From assembly GCA_037074765.1 (NCBI GenBank), contig JBAMDO010000006.1:124001-188000 (forward strand): 64,000 nt of DNA, written 5' to 3'. The stretch comes from Mansonella perstans (Eukaryota > Nematoda > Chromadorea > Rhabditida > Onchocercidae). The position numbers and the translations under genes are program-made. This document shows positions 13,986 through 34,863 of the stretch, piece by piece. The number at the start of each line of letters is the position of its first letter. The first letter of the stretch is position 1. The notes beneath the pieces are model-generated. The model saw only the letters and a program-made list of their open reading frames with translations. It was not told the DNA's origin and did no database searches.

Positions 13986-14895
13986 CTCAAAGATGGCGAA
14001 ATCTTGAAATAAAAAAAAAAAAAACAAAAGCAAAAGCACGAAATCTAATCAAAGTAACATTTTCAGTTACTTTGATAATGTTCCAAACTAACTGAAATAA
14101 GCGATACAAAGTAAAGTAATGAAGATATATTAAATAGCACATTCACAAAACACAATAAGTCTTTCTTTTCCTGGTTAAATAGAAGTTTCCAGAAGAAAGA
14201 GAGGAATAAATGTAATTGGAACTGTTAAATTATAAAAAACTTTGAACAAAGTTTTAAATTATTCAAGCGCCTGGTTTGCATGAATTTTAATCTTCTTCAT
14301 CAGTATACGGAACATATATGTAGATTGATCAGCGTATCATTCTTGATGAAAGAAAACTTTTGATGAAATAAATTTATGCAATCAATCTTTTCTTGTTTCT
14401 TTTGTAAACGAAATATTGAAAATTCAGGAATCACGAACGCTGCCCAGTGAAGTCACATCTTTTTTTACAACAACAATGATACTTGATTCATTTTACATCT
14501 TTGTTGTTTCTGGTCAAACGATTATGATGTTATTCTTATTCGTAATCATCGAGAATTGACTCATTTCTTTCACATTCAAATGTTGAAAAAATCCATTTAA
14601 CTATATGAAATGAAATTGATATTAAATTAAAGATTTTTAATGCAACGGTTTATGAGTTTCGTGCAGTCCTACAAGTTGTAATAATTCTCCCTCAAAAAAT
14701 CGATTATCTACACATTTTAATAACAAAATATGTTTAAAAAAATGTTTAAACAATCATGACTGATAGACAAAATTCACTGAATTCCTTTTTATTTTTTTCT
14801 TCAAAGCGTTGTTTTTTTAGAGCATATGCTGCATAACTAGTCTACATAAATTGTTTTTTGAAAATTACGCTCACTTTTTACTTTCGTAAGTCTTA

Positions 14896-15055
14896 TACAT
14901 ACTGTAAATGATGATAACTACATACTGTAAACGATGATAACTACATACTGTTAATGATGATAACTACATACTGTAAATGATGATAACTACATATTGTAAA
15001 TGATGATAAGTAAATACTGTAAAAGATGATAACTACACACTGTAAATGATGATAA
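14896..15055. repeat. ~23-bp minisatellite, about 7 copies
   Basis: The unit ACTGTAAATGATGATAACTA plus CAT is repeated about seven times with single-base variants (AAACGATG, TTAATGATG, AAAAGATG). Confidence 0.92.
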
Positions 15056-16478
15056 TCACTATCAGTAAAATCAAAGAATGATAAAGAAAGTAAGGGTAAA
15101 TGAAGACTGATAAGAATGCAGTACTAAATTGACATGAGAATGTAAAACAAACAACAGAACTGTATGAATTATTTATAATTCAATTGCTTACTTAAAAGTA
15201 TTTAAACAATTATAACCGTTATAAGACATCAAAGTGAAACAATTAATAAATATTTTTACATGGAAAACAAATCGTGGAAAATACACTTATACTGTAAGAT
15301 TGGTAACAAAAAAATGTGAATACTGAAAAGTTAAATGAAATCTTTCAAGAAAATTCAACAATTGTAGAAGAAACAATGAAAACAGTGAATAATTCAACAA
15401 ATTTCTGCTAATTTCAAATTCTTATCAGGCGAACAATTTGTTCTGCAGATGGCGTATGTAAATAGTAAGCAACATGTTCAGTATGTATGTCTCATTTTTA
15501 AAATCACGTATACCAATTACCGAACAAGACAGATTGTCCGTAGAATCGGCAAGCAGACATTTTAGTTTCTTTAAAAAAATTTCAAAATTGGTGAACTGAA
15601 ATTTTTCAAAATTCAATTTAAAACAGATAAAAAACTGATAAATGTTTGGAGGAAATAATATTGCTCAAGTTTAAACAATATAATTATCTGTGTTTAAAAA
15701 TGAATTGGAAATTACTAAAACTTCTAAACAACAGTAATTATTATCACAGTAATGAGTATAAAAAAAGGAAAAAAGTACAGCAAAGAGAAAATGTTCGTTA
15801 CCCATTTCATCAAATTGATGTTTTGACCTTTTGAAGAGTAATAGCAGTAGAAACAACACTGGAAAAGCTATGGAATCTATTTATTTTTACGTAAAAATAC
15901 TAAAATTAAAAAAGTAGAAATAAATTCACGGAATAAATGTTGAAATTTCGTCAAAAAAAATGCATAGAAAAACGAAATGATGCTAAGAAATAGAGAAGAT
16001 TCATCGACAGAACAAATAGTGAAAAGAAATTATGCAATGAAATTTGAAACAGTTTACCCATTTCTTTTTTTTTTTTTTTTTAAATACTGCAATAATAAAT
16101 TTTTACTAAAAATTATTGCACACAATAGATTTAAATTATTGCACACAATAGAGTTAAATTATTTCACAAAAATCAAGTCTATTTGCACAAAAAAAAAAAA
16201 AAACCAGAATGAACGCATGCTTCTCAAATCTTTTCAGGTTCACGTATTCCTTTACTCTTTTTTTTTTTTTTTTTTTTTTTATTAAAATGGACCTTCTGAA
16301 GTTTGTTAATTTATTTCAACAAAAGAATACAAATGAAAAAATAATAATAATCTACACAAAGTAATCCCTAACAGGTCGAATTATATTGGTTTGCTCCATT
16401 CACTTCAGAGACACTAACAATATGTGCCATCTTACCGAATTCAATGCGTCGCTGAACGCATACGCACGCGTCTGCATC

Positions 16479-16492
16479 GTTGTCATGGCAAC
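16479..16492. promoter_or_regulatory. X-box (RFX/DAF-19) palindrome
   Basis: GTTGTCATGGCAAC fits the nematode X-box consensus GTHNYYATRRNAAC at every position. In C. elegans such sites lie upstream of ciliary genes and bind DAF-19. It sits in a CpG-containing island of 16430-16560. Two short candidate first exons lie nearby: + strand ATG at 16521 followed by a GTAAGG donor at 16541, and a - strand ATG overlapping the site with a GTAAGA donor near 16435. I could not link either to a downstream gene, so the target is unknown. Confidence 0.5.
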
Positions 16493-16564
16493 ATTGAAGA
16501 TAGCAAAAGGAGCGTAGAAAATGGAGAGAAGCAGAAATCGGTAAGGAGGATTCTCCCATGGAAA

Positions 16565-17936
16565 AGATAAAAGAAGGTTAAAGGTCGGATGCGTTTTACG
16601 ATATCCTGATTGGTATCGGTACTTAAATATTGTTTCGAAATTTATTGCAATTCCATGTATCAAGATATCGTAGCGTTTTTTTATCGTCTACTTAGATTAC
16701 TCCTGAGAATCTATATAGAATTAATTACTCCAGCTGAGAATCTTCGTGCATGAAAATTCTAAGAAATTTTTCAAACTCTACATATTTATTGAAATAAAAA
16801 AAAAACTTAGTACCAGTTTTTAAATTCAAATTTATATAATGGCAAAGAAATTGAACTTAATATTCAAGCAAAAGTTGAGTTATTGAGGAAAATAAGTCTA
16901 ATGCTTTTCCTCAGTGCCTTTATTCTTTTGATTTTTAATTTTTTTAATCAAATGACCCACAATGATGACCATTAAAATTAAATAAATTTAAAATAGTTCA
17001 AAAATTTCCAAAACTGGATTAACAAACTTCTGCCATTAATAGTTAAAGTTGATGAATTTAATTGGATTTTAATCTCCTTTAACAACATCTTTAATCTTCT
17101 TTAACAACATCTTTATGTCCCATTATCACATTCCACAATTATCGCAGAAAAGAACGTTCAAAATCATTCATAAATCATTATGTACCATATGAAAATCAGT
17201 TTTTTTACAGAGCTAAAATAGCAATGAAGAATGAAATGCTAAAAAAAAAACTTAAATATTGATAAAATATTGATTAAAAGGCCAAATTTCAAATTGAGAA
17301 TCGGACTAATATACATTTATTTCCATTTAGTAAATGAAATAGCACTGTTAGAATAATTCGAACAATGATCAGTTTTCCAACTTTTTCAACTTTTTTCAAC
17401 TTCGATGTAAAATTTTTTATAGTTTCAACAGAGATCAATCATTATCAATTAATACTGATAAAAAGAACTGGCCAACAGACTTGCTTTCTATTTTTGATGA
17501 AACTAACATCTATGCTTGGAAAGCATATTTATTAGAATGAATTTTGATTGAAATTAAATGTTTAGTTAGCAAAAATTTTGCTCTTTTATTTTTTGGATAA
17601 CTTTCGGTACAATGTTTATATAAATATTATATTGAATAACAAATAAATTAAGAGTGCTTAGCTTCGGTAAACTATATCTTGAGAAAATGAAGAATATTAA
17701 GAGAACTGGTATTTTTCTCAGTGAGAACTGCGAATGATGGATCAACCATATGAGACGATTGACCTCTAATTGAGGTCAATACTCTAATTGAGTATTTAAA
17801 GGTGAATGAATCTTGATTCATAATTGCCAAGCTTTTAACTCGAATCGATTGATTTAAAATAAACATAGGATTGTAATATGAGGTATTTCCCAGATACAAC
17901 AGATTCTGGATTTTATACACAATTACATACACTTTC
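16565..17936. other. AT-rich intergenic region
   Basis: No supportable gene. Contains only short frames and A/T-rich sequence between the X-box area and the cytochrome c1 5' region. Confidence 0.5.
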
Positions 17937-18098
17937 ATGTATCGTCCACTACTGATTTGCTCGTTCCCCGCGTTTCCATTCTTTGGTCATTCGTTAAACT
18001 GGCACTGGTATTTTTTATCTCCAGTGTTTCCTTACATTTCTGAGATCAGGACTTTTCATAGCGGTGTCATGGAATTACGACGTTCTCGATCGTCTAAC
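17937..18098 (+). other. Possible 5' exon of the cytochrome c1 gene
   Basis: An open frame with ATGs at 17937 and 18069 ends at a good donor (AAC|GTAAGA) at 18098. It would join in phase 0 to the 19715 exon of cytochrome c1, giving an alternative short N-terminus (MELRRSRSSN). It could equally be a noncoding exon spliced to the acceptor before 19458, or be unrelated. I prefer the 19458 start for the protein. Confidence 0.25.
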
Positions 18099-19457
18099 GT
18101 AAGAGGCTTTAGTGGAAGTTGTTGATCCTGGATTGTTTTCTTTCTTTTAAGATCTTTGCGGGAAAGAAACCAGGCTAACTACAATACAAGTCTTCTTTTT
18201 ACAGACGTGACTTCATTGTTAGCAAATTTGTATAAATCCAAAGATTTTGGTCAAAATTTTCGGAAGAGTTACAAAAGAATTTGAGAATAGATTTAGTTCT
18301 TTTTCAAAAAATTTTTTCCCCTAACCAATTATTAATGGGATTGTTAAATCGTGACAATTGTGAGCCTGAAAATGATAGTTGTTATGATTCAGGAATAGCT
18401 GGAATTGATATAGTCGAAATTTAGAGATGTTATGTAATTTCGCTCAGTCCTCGTTATGCTTATTTTAGTAGCTTCCTTTGCACATATATTTCAGATATAT
18501 AAATGATATAAATATTGCGGAATTTAATATAATAAGACGAGTGAGACATTCCGTAGATATCCAAAATCAGCAGCACCAGTCTACTATTTCCACGAAAAAG
18601 GATATAACTTGAAGTATCTTTCATCATATTTCCTGCTCTGTTATATTTGAAGTTTTCTTTGTACCACATTGTAGTCGTAGTGTTCTTAGCTGATGATATT
18701 ATAAGAGAGCAGTTCATGTAATAGTTACAAGCTATTTGTTTACGCTAACAAATTATAGCGATACATAATAATCTCTTTTTGTGTACATCTTATATTTCAT
18801 ATTTTAAATAAACTTATTAGACATTTTTATTCTTAATTTGATGAGATTTGAGCAGAAGTTACTGGACAGATGAAAATCCATAAGTCCATATTGTTTCTTT
18901 TTTAATGTGGAAAGTACGAAATTATTTATTAAGATTTGAAATTCATTCTTTAATAGTAATAATTTTAGTAGATTGTTTTAAGAGCCAATGACGATAGCTG
19001 AACTTAATAGTTAGTCAGCAATGAACCTAATAACAAAGTGCGATTTCTACACCACAACAATAAATTATGCATCAGAGAAAAGTTGGCAGCAGTTTATAAG
19101 ATTTAGAATTTCTGAAAAAAAAAAATGGTAATGATATTGCTAGCAATATGAAGGAAGTTACGCGTACTGATATTAACAAATGATGTGGACAGGATATATG
19201 CTGATGAAAATACGCTTACCGATATTTCAGGATAGTTTGAAGTAGATCTTTAGTCTGAATTGCTAATTGAATTTCCAAAAGTTTTAGCCCGATAATAGCA
19301 GTTAGGAAAATGTGCAACATAAGTCGGAATTTTGTTGAGAATAAAAAATTTTACAGTTTTGGCTTTCTGGCAGATCATTAGTGAAAGCATATTGGTCTGC
19401 TAAATATCTCTTGTTTGCAATATTCTCAAGTTTGCTGTTTTTAGGAATAATTCGCCG

Positions 19458-21897
19458 ATGTATAGAGCTTCTTCCGGTTGTTGTTTTCGGGTAAGATTAC
19501 GTGAAAAATGATTCCATGAATATCATTTGAAAAACCTCGCATCAATCATTTCTAAACATTTAAGAGAACGAAAATTCCTCACTATTTTTCAAACCTAAAC
19601 ATATATTAAACTTAAAACAAATTGATAGTTTTAGTAGTATTGTGTAATAAGTCCTAATTACCTAGTAAAACGAGAGTAATAGATCAATTCCATTAATGTT
19701 ATTAATCATTTTAGCGTACCTTAGCTGTTGGAGCGGGTACTGTATCGATAGTTGGGACTGGTTTATTATACGCACTGGAAAATGCAGTAAAGGTAGAAGC
19801 TTTTGAACATTTTCCACATCCTGCTTCTTTATCATGGCATCACAAACGGGTATTTGGTACAATTGATATGGCTTCGTATGTTTTATTTTCTTGTTTTCTC
19901 TATTTTAACACTTATTTCACTTGATGAAAAAAAAAAAGAAAAAAACAACAAAGTCCTAATTAGAAAAAACTGGAGTTCAAAAACTAATGCAATAAACCTT
20001 AACTAGTTTTTAATTTGGGAAATCTTTCTTAGAGGACATGAAAGTTTCCAAGTTTTTTATAAATAAAAATTTGGATTTATAAAGGACTTCCAGAAAACAG
20101 TTCTTCCTGTGATATTATTGAAATTTTGGGATTCTAAGTTGACTTTACTTATCTAAATATTTTGCTTACAGTGCACGCCGTGGTTATGAAGTATACAAGC
20201 AGGTATGTAAGGCTTGCCACTCTATGAAATGGATAGCTTACCGTCATTTAGTTGGGAATATTATGACTGAGGAGGAAGCAAAAGCAGAAGCTGCTGCTGT
20301 TACCGTGCCTGACTTTGACGAAGCCGGTATTTGACAGTTTTTATGTTGTAGTTTTTTGTGGCCGCACATTAAACGTCATAGGTTTTTCTAATCAAATTGA
20401 AGCCGGCAGGAAATGCAGCATTTCAAATTACCAAGTCCATCTCAAACGTGTTCCAGGAAATGCAATTGAACGGCCGGGTGATTTAAATGATCATTTGCTA
20501 TCGCCTTACCCGAATATTGCTGCAGCAAAAGCAGCAAATGGTGGTGCTTATCCACCTGATCTTTCGATGTTACTGCTTGCACGGGAAGGTGGTGAAGATT
20601 ATGTTTATTCATTATTAACTTCATATGTCGATACACCAGCTGGTGTAAAGGTTTGGCTTTCAAACGACTTCTGAAATGATTCAATATAGCAATCCCAATT
20701 TCAATACTAAAAGTCATTTAAACTGATTTGGTGGAAATTATTTTGCATTTCTCTTTACAGGAATGATACACAGTACTGTGTTTGCATAATGACTACTCAA
20801 ATGGTTTATATAACCTTCTTTAAAACTCCTGTATCCATCATATTGCATGGTCTTTTATATATTAAACTAGCGAAATTATTTTTATCATTGGATTTGGACC
20901 TAAATCTCGACTAGATGTGTTGGAACATTCAAGTTCTAGATTATAACAACTGATTTTTTAGCTGGATGAAGGAAAACATTATAATCCCTATTTTCCCGAT
21001 GGTGTCATCAGTATGCCACAGCAACTGTTCGATGGTGGTATTGAATACAAAGATGGTACACCAGCAACTGCCAGTCAGCAAGCTAAAGATATCTGCACAT
21101 TTATGCGTTGGACAGCGGAGCCGTTTTATGAAAGAAAGAAGCGAATATTTCTGAAGGTAACTTAACTTCAATAATGGTTATCAGTGCGACAAAGCAAATT
21201 TTAAAAACGGTACACGAATGATACACAGTATTGTGTTTCCGTAATGACTACTCAAATGGTTTATATAACTTTCTTTAAAACCCCGAAATTCAAGCAACAT
21301 CAACATTACGACAGGATAGATCTCAAGTAAAGATGATCAATATTTATCGTCATTGATACCAAAAAGAAAGTGAACCATTTTCATGGCATATCAAATGTTG
21401 TTTGCAGACTTATGTATCGTTGATTAACTTTTCTTAACATGATTTTCTTACTTAATTTTTTTCCATGATGTTGTCTATATAACGAGAGAAGTGAGAGAGA
21501 GAAATTCAAGTTCCTATTTACAATGACAAATCTAATCACATTTGCGTGTTTCCGCATTTGACGTAAAAACATTTGCGCTTTGGAATGACATACAAATTGA
21601 GGGTAGCTACTTCTAAGCTGTGTAAATTGCTTTAGAATTATACATTAGTATTGCATTTAGAACATGTCCAGTCGAAACACTCTGTGGGCAATCGGATCGT
21701 TACGATCACAAACGATCATTTGAATGAATTTATCATCACGTAACTTTCTAAAATGATTTCAGTCATTATTGTTCTTGCCGCTGCTAACATTCGTGCTGGT
21801 ATTTGGCAAACGGCACGCTTGGACATACATTAAGGGACGAAAGAGTGTATGGAAAACAGTGAAAGGACGCGAAAGACCGAAAAGCAAAAGTTTTTGA
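19458..21897 (+). CDS. cyc-1: Cytochrome c1, heme protein of respiratory complex III
   Basis: Six exons: 19458-19490, 19715-19875, 20172-20326, 20457-20650, 20962-21156 and 21763-21897. They join in phase to 290 residues, close to other nematode c1 proteins. The protein passes electrons from the Rieske protein to cytochrome c at the inner mitochondrial membrane. The heme motif CKACH is at residues 77-81 and the axial Met lies in GVISMPQ at about 199. Conserved RPG, SPYPN, PPDLS and GGEDYV segments follow the family. A C-terminal membrane helix ([15 protein letters not shown]) precedes a basic tail. The start is chosen because [11 protein letters not shown] gives an Arg-rich mitochondrial presequence running into a hydrophobic sorting segment. 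It also lies 14 bases after a TTTTTAG acceptor suited to leader trans-splicing. An alternative 5' exon ends at 18098. Confidence 0.94.
20761..20830 (+). repeat. ~70-bp direct repeat, copy 1 (cyc-1 intron 4)
   Basis: Begins GAATGATACACAGTACTGTG and ends near CTTTAAAACTCC. It matches 21216-21285 with only a few substitutions, and is immediately preceded by CTCTTTACAG, a sequence that would serve as a 3' splice site. Confidence 0.9.
21216..21285 (+). repeat. ~70-bp direct repeat, copy 2 (cyc-1 intron 5)
   Basis: Near-identical partner of 20761-20830 (GAATGATACACAGTATTGTG to CTTTAAAACCCC). The two copies flank exon 5 of cytochrome c1. Confidence 0.9.
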
Positions 21898-23473
21898 CCA
21901 GTAATGAACTCATCGATGTCTAAAATTCAGCAGCATAAATAGGAGTAAGGAATAAGACTTGCACTTCGAATTGTTATAAAAGTTAGGAACAGCAACACGG
22001 CTTTCTGCAATGATTTTAACATTTTCAGCATGAACGGCATTCTAAATAACAAAACTGTTCCATATGTTATTTTCTGCAGTAGATTGTCATTTTCACATTT
22101 AATATGTAACTTTCTACTTAGTACTTTTGAAAGATTCGTTATTCTCTAGTTTCTCTTTAAAATTAAGAAAAACGCTTTTTTTTTTTTTTTTTTTAATTTG
22201 CTGTAATCAATTCTTTCTGCTTCGTTAGAGATATCTTGTAGCGAAGTAGAAATGAATTTTATGGATTGCCGTTCAAGTGATTTAACATAGGATATTTTCA
22301 GAGCTGGTTCATCCATAATCTTTTAGATCTGTTTCCACTATCCCTGATGCGCATTCTGAATATAATTCTTGGTCGAGCTTTGGCTGGTGATATTATTTTC
22401 ATGGATTTAAAGTCTAAGATAACACTTATTAGGTGAAAGTAAAATAAAAGAACTGTCCTATAATTATTCCACTTTTCAAATCATCTTATTTATATGTATA
22501 TATAGTTATACTTTCATAATTGCTAAATCCGTATAATCATTTCTTATTGATTGACAGTTTTTCTGCTCACATGTCACGCACAATTCGAGTGCATAAGTTT
22601 CTGCCTTTCTCATTTTTGTTGCTACATATGCTGTTATTTTTAAGAACTTTGTTTTTTATAATTCATGATGAGGATAGTATATTAGTATAAATGTTTAGGA
22701 TATGTAGTTATTGCTAAATTTTTCGTTAAATATTGTTACGCTCTTGAAAAAGAGACATTAATTTGATGATACTATTTGCGATTTACACATTCAAGGGAAG
22801 TAGATATATTAACCCGAGAAAAGTTCTTTTTATTGAATTTTAGAATCTTCACAAATTGGACGAATAGGAAGGAAGAAATGTTTGAGCATTTCATGTTGGT
22901 ACTGTATATTGGTCGGTATTGCTATTAAGTTGACTGACTGTTTAGTTTATTCGTGTGAATTGTTTAACTTTACAATCGTAACAACGAATAAGGGAATAAT
23001 AAATATAACGAATAATAAATACCAATTTAGATATAATAGTTGGTTTTTTCAAGCACAGACTTTCATAATTTATGCTTTTTATTATTAATATGTTAATATT
23101 AATTTATCTTTACTATGCAAGTAAATTTTAAGTACTGACTTTAAAAAATTACGTGCATTTGTGGTAGCTAAAACTTACGCGTAAAAAAGCAGTAATTGAG
23201 TATTTGAATCGTAAGGTGCATTTAGGAAAGAATCAGTAGTTTAGACTATCAAAGAGCATTCTTTTCCATAGAATATATTTTGGCATTATAGCTTTTTATA
23301 ATGAATAACATAGTGATGAAGAGACATTTCAAATGCAAAATTCCAATTGCAAGAAGTTAATTTGAAAGAATATGAAAGATTTCCATCAGCATTTTATAAA
23401 TATTTTATTTCACCTATACAAATTATGAATGTAGTCCTAAGGAGTAATACTATCAATACAAATTTTTAATTCT
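21898..23473. other. Convergent intergenic region
   Basis: Lies between the 3' ends of cytochrome c1 (+) and the ABHD18-like gene (-). It holds AT-rich sequence, a run of about 19 T at 22177-22195, and no supportable gene. Confidence 0.55.
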
Positions 23474-26074
<2,601 letters not shown>

Positions 26075-26097
<23 letters not shown>

Positions 26098-27578
26098 TGC
26101 TTCGCTTCGAATTATTCTTGCTAGTGGTTCCAAGCAACGCCTGACACTCCTTAAACAGATGGTATGGTTTGGAGTTTTCTGAAATTAAAAGAATTTTTAG
26201 AAGTGATAATTTAACGGATTTTCAAGACAACACTTTTAAATTGTTGGAAAAGTGTTCTAGTTTTTTAAAATCATTTAGATCAAATTAATTTTAGGGAATA
26301 GAACCCACTGTACGAGTATCACATTATGATGAAAACCTAAGCAAAGATCTACCCGTCGATGAATTCGTACGAGAGATAGCACGTATCAAGGCAACAACAG
26401 TTGCAGAACTTATGGTTGCATCTTTTGTTAACTACCTAGATTTATAAATACTTTTAAAATTTCGAAAAGATTTTCTATTATTTTTCTGAAATCACACGTT
26501 TTGGGAACTATAATAGAAATTTGAAAGTTTTATTCTTCTTACTGTTTCATAAAATAGACTTCAGTATAAAAAAGAATTATAAAACTTGTCCAGTTATTTG
26601 GTCCTTTTCGTTAATGTTAAGGAACATTACTGATGAAAATTTGCTAGAAATCAATTAACGTACTTTAAAGCTGAAGTAAAATATTATGAACATTGCTAAT
26701 GTGTATTCGGATTTGATGGCTTAACTTTTGCTTACTTGAATTTCATATATCGATCCTAAAAAATATCAATTTTCAGGACACTAAAGATTACGATATAATT
26801 ATTGGTTGTGACACGGTAGTTCTATTTAACAATGATATCATCGGCAAGCCAACTGATGAACAGGATGCCCGAACCACTCTTCAGAGGTATTTTAAAATGC
26901 AATTGTTTTTATTTATATTTCCATTTATAGTTTTTGTTTGCATTTCTCTTTATACATTTATCTAGTTATCTCTGTGCATTTCCATATCCCTGCAGGAAAT
27001 AAAAAATTTCTGGTAAATATTGAAGAAGGCCTTCGGACTAATTAATTGTAAAAAATAAATTTTCCATCCCAAAACTGCATGAATCATCATTAAAAGTTTT
27101 CTACAGACTAAATGGAAATGTGCATGAAGTTTACACTGGCGTTGCAATCATAGACAACAGTCAGCAGTATGAACAGTTCGTGGAGCGAACAACTGTCAAA
27201 TTCTGTCAAATCCCGGAAACTATTATCGAAGAATATGTTGCTTCTGGCGATCCGTTGTAAGTACTTCTTATAATAAACAAGATTCCACTCATTATTCTCT
27301 TATTGACTCACTCCCTTTTCTTTTTTTTCTACTTCTGCAAGATCTTCTACATATGCAACAGTAAAATAAATTTTAAAAGAAAATTCAATCTCAGTAAAAA
27401 TCCTTGCTATAATAATTTTTGAATCGTGAGGTTGTTCAGTGGTCGAGCTGGTTCCTACTCAATTCAAGGTTTTGGAGGAATATTTGTCGAAAAGATTGAT
27501 GGCTGTTATTATAATGTTGTTGGATTACCAATAAATCGATTGATGAGAGCTCTCTGGAAAAAGGTAGGTTTGGAATGA
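26075..27578 (+). CDS. Maf/HAM1-like nucleoside triphosphate pyrophosphatase
   Basis: Five exons: 26075-26161, 26295-26414, 26777-26886, 27107-27256 and 27440-27578, joining in phase to 201 residues, the usual length for a stand-alone Maf protein. Family landmarks are [10 protein letters not shown] (the LASxSPRR motif), IIGCDTVV (the ADT motif with catalytic Asp), [16 protein letters not shown], and [13 protein letters not shown] near the C-terminus. Maf proteins hydrolyse dTTP, UTP or modified nucleotides to monophosphate and pyrophosphate, cleaning the nucleotide pool. In vertebrates this domain is fused to a methyltransferase in ASMTL; here it ends shortly after LMRALWKK, so no fusion is seen. 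An upstream in-frame ATG at 25880 exists, but 26075 fits family alignment. The last codons assume read-through of a GTAGGT to TGA at 27576-27578. Confidence 0.9.
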
Positions 27579-29614
27579 TCAGGAATAATTGTAAAATTAT
27601 CAGCTTTTACATAAATTTTACATAAAATTATGTAAAATTATTTGTCCCACTAAAAATACAAAAAACATAGAGCCAGATTTCTGCAGAAAAAAGCATATAG
27701 AGAACAGGAATTAATGATTTGATTTTTTTGAATAATTTTCGGAATGCTTTGTTACTAACTCTTCTCATTAAGAAACGTAAGTGAAAAAGAATGTATCTGC
27801 AGAAAGTATTGCTGTTAAAGTCTTAATTAAACACCCCCTGTAAAAAAAAAAATGGGGCCGATATTTTCATACAAGTTTAAAATAAACGAATATCGAATTA
27901 ACATAAAGGTAAAATCCCATTTTGAAATGCTGCCCGAAATGCACATAAAAGGTAGGACGAAAAGTTTGGACATACCTACGGTAGGCATATTTCCATTACC
28001 AGCCATAATTTTTCTTTGTTTCGAAGCAAATACCACCTTCAGAAAATTTTCTCTACAACCAGTTTCACCTGTTCTAAAATGACCAAAATATTTTTTTTTC
28101 AACTCCTTTATTTTTATATCTTGCAATGATATCATTCACTGTTATTCATTCTTTTCTTGCAATTATATTTATGATCTTTTACACAATGTTTCATTTAAGA
28201 AAACATATTTACTTGAAAAGATATTTTAAATAAAAGAAACTTTCAACATCGTTTTCTTAAAATATCTTTACTGGCCTTAGTGAGAAACTGTAACATCAAC
28301 AATGCGTATTATTTCCGAAAGAAAGATATAAATAAGAACATTACTTCCTTCTTTCAACTTCTCAGAATTCCTCGAACATTTACTTTCCACAAAAAAAAAA
28401 TCAACAAAGAAGATTAAGTTAAATCACGATGTGTTCGGTAGAGCATGCATATAGATTCTTTCCTTAACAACGCAAATCTATACATAATAAGAGATCATAA
28501 CTGTGATCAAAAGTCATAAAAAAAAATGAATTTTTTTCTAAATCTTTTTAAAATCTCCCTTTAGTAAATTACTGGAACTAAAAAATTGTGTTCATCAATT
28601 ATTTACTGATATAACTATTCGACATATAGTGAGATTAAGATGGGAAATAATCGGATATTTTAAAAAATTGAGAAAATAAAGACATTTTTTTCCCTTGCTT
28701 CCTTCACATCCTCAATCCAAAGAAAAATCGTGATGATTTTTAAAATTTAGAAGTTTACATTGAAGATCCAAGAATTGCAATGGCTTATGTAAGATATCGA
28801 AGATGAGCATTTTACAACTGTATGGAGCTGTAAAAGGAAGAGAGACTAAAGAATCAATTAATTTGATCAAAAGTCCTTATTTTACTGTCTTGCTTCTATG
28901 AATTGTAAAGCTATTGGCAGAAGATGAAATTAAACTAGATGAGCTATGTACAAACAAGTAGACTAACAGTGAAAAGAGAAAGAACTGGTAAAAGCGGAAG
29001 AATTGTAAAAAAACATAAAATACAGTAATCGCAGAAATTCAAAAATTTTAATTACACTGATCACAACTGAATTACATGCATATATAAAAAAATTAAGCTC
29101 TTTCAGAAAAGCAGTTTTAAAAATTATTAAAAAGTATGAATTTTTTAAAAATATTTGATTTCAAAAATTTAAAAGCATATATTTCCTTCAAGATACAGAC
29201 ACGAAATAATTTGTCCTTAGAACCATATAACAAACGTGAAATTAGTTAGATATTTCAAGAAAAAAATTGGACAGGTAATAATGACACATTAACAAATTTT
29301 TAAAGAAAAGAAACAAAAAGAACAAAGAATAAATAATTCGGAATATTCATCGATATATAGAGAATAAAATAAGAGAATAAGAACCATAAATTCCAATGTT
29401 ACAGAATAAATACAATTCTAAACCGGGTCTACCACTTCAAATTTTGAGAACCAAGTTGCAAATTATCATTTTGAAAATATCTTTGATAAAGTAACGTAAT
29501 TCATGCTTTTAATATCTTAAATATCAGTAAGTGCTAGCATACCACTTTAATAAGCAGTGTATCAGCTGCATTGCCTAGGAAACTTTTAACTGACTTTAAT
29601 TTCAAATCAAGAAA
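27579..29614. other. Convergent intergenic region, one unassigned ORF pair
   Basis: Between Maf (+) and the MSK gene (-). At 27827-28135 both strands carry frames of 76-102 codons, with the - strand frame containing AGNGNMPTVGMSKLF. No family is recognised and the rest is AT-rich sequence. Confidence 0.45.

Positions 29615-34863
<5,249 letters not shown>

Larger units (their letters stand above)
9517..16370. other. Long AT-rich intergenic region with short tandem duplications
   Basis: No reading frame with recognisable motifs is seen on either strand. The region holds several local duplications, listed separately, and homopolymer A/T runs. It could contain the mec-8 promoter or 5' noncoding exons. 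Confidence 0.5.

Noticed and set aside
17937..18068. ATG at 17937 as the cytochrome c1 start
   Set aside because: The resulting N-terminus is long and unlike a mitochondrial presequence; the ATG at 19458 gives the family length and a good acceptor just upstream.
22882..23088. 68-codon + strand frame near the convergent cyc-1/ABHD18 spacer
   Set aside because: AT-driven Phe/Ile/Asn-rich composition with no motif; judged chance.
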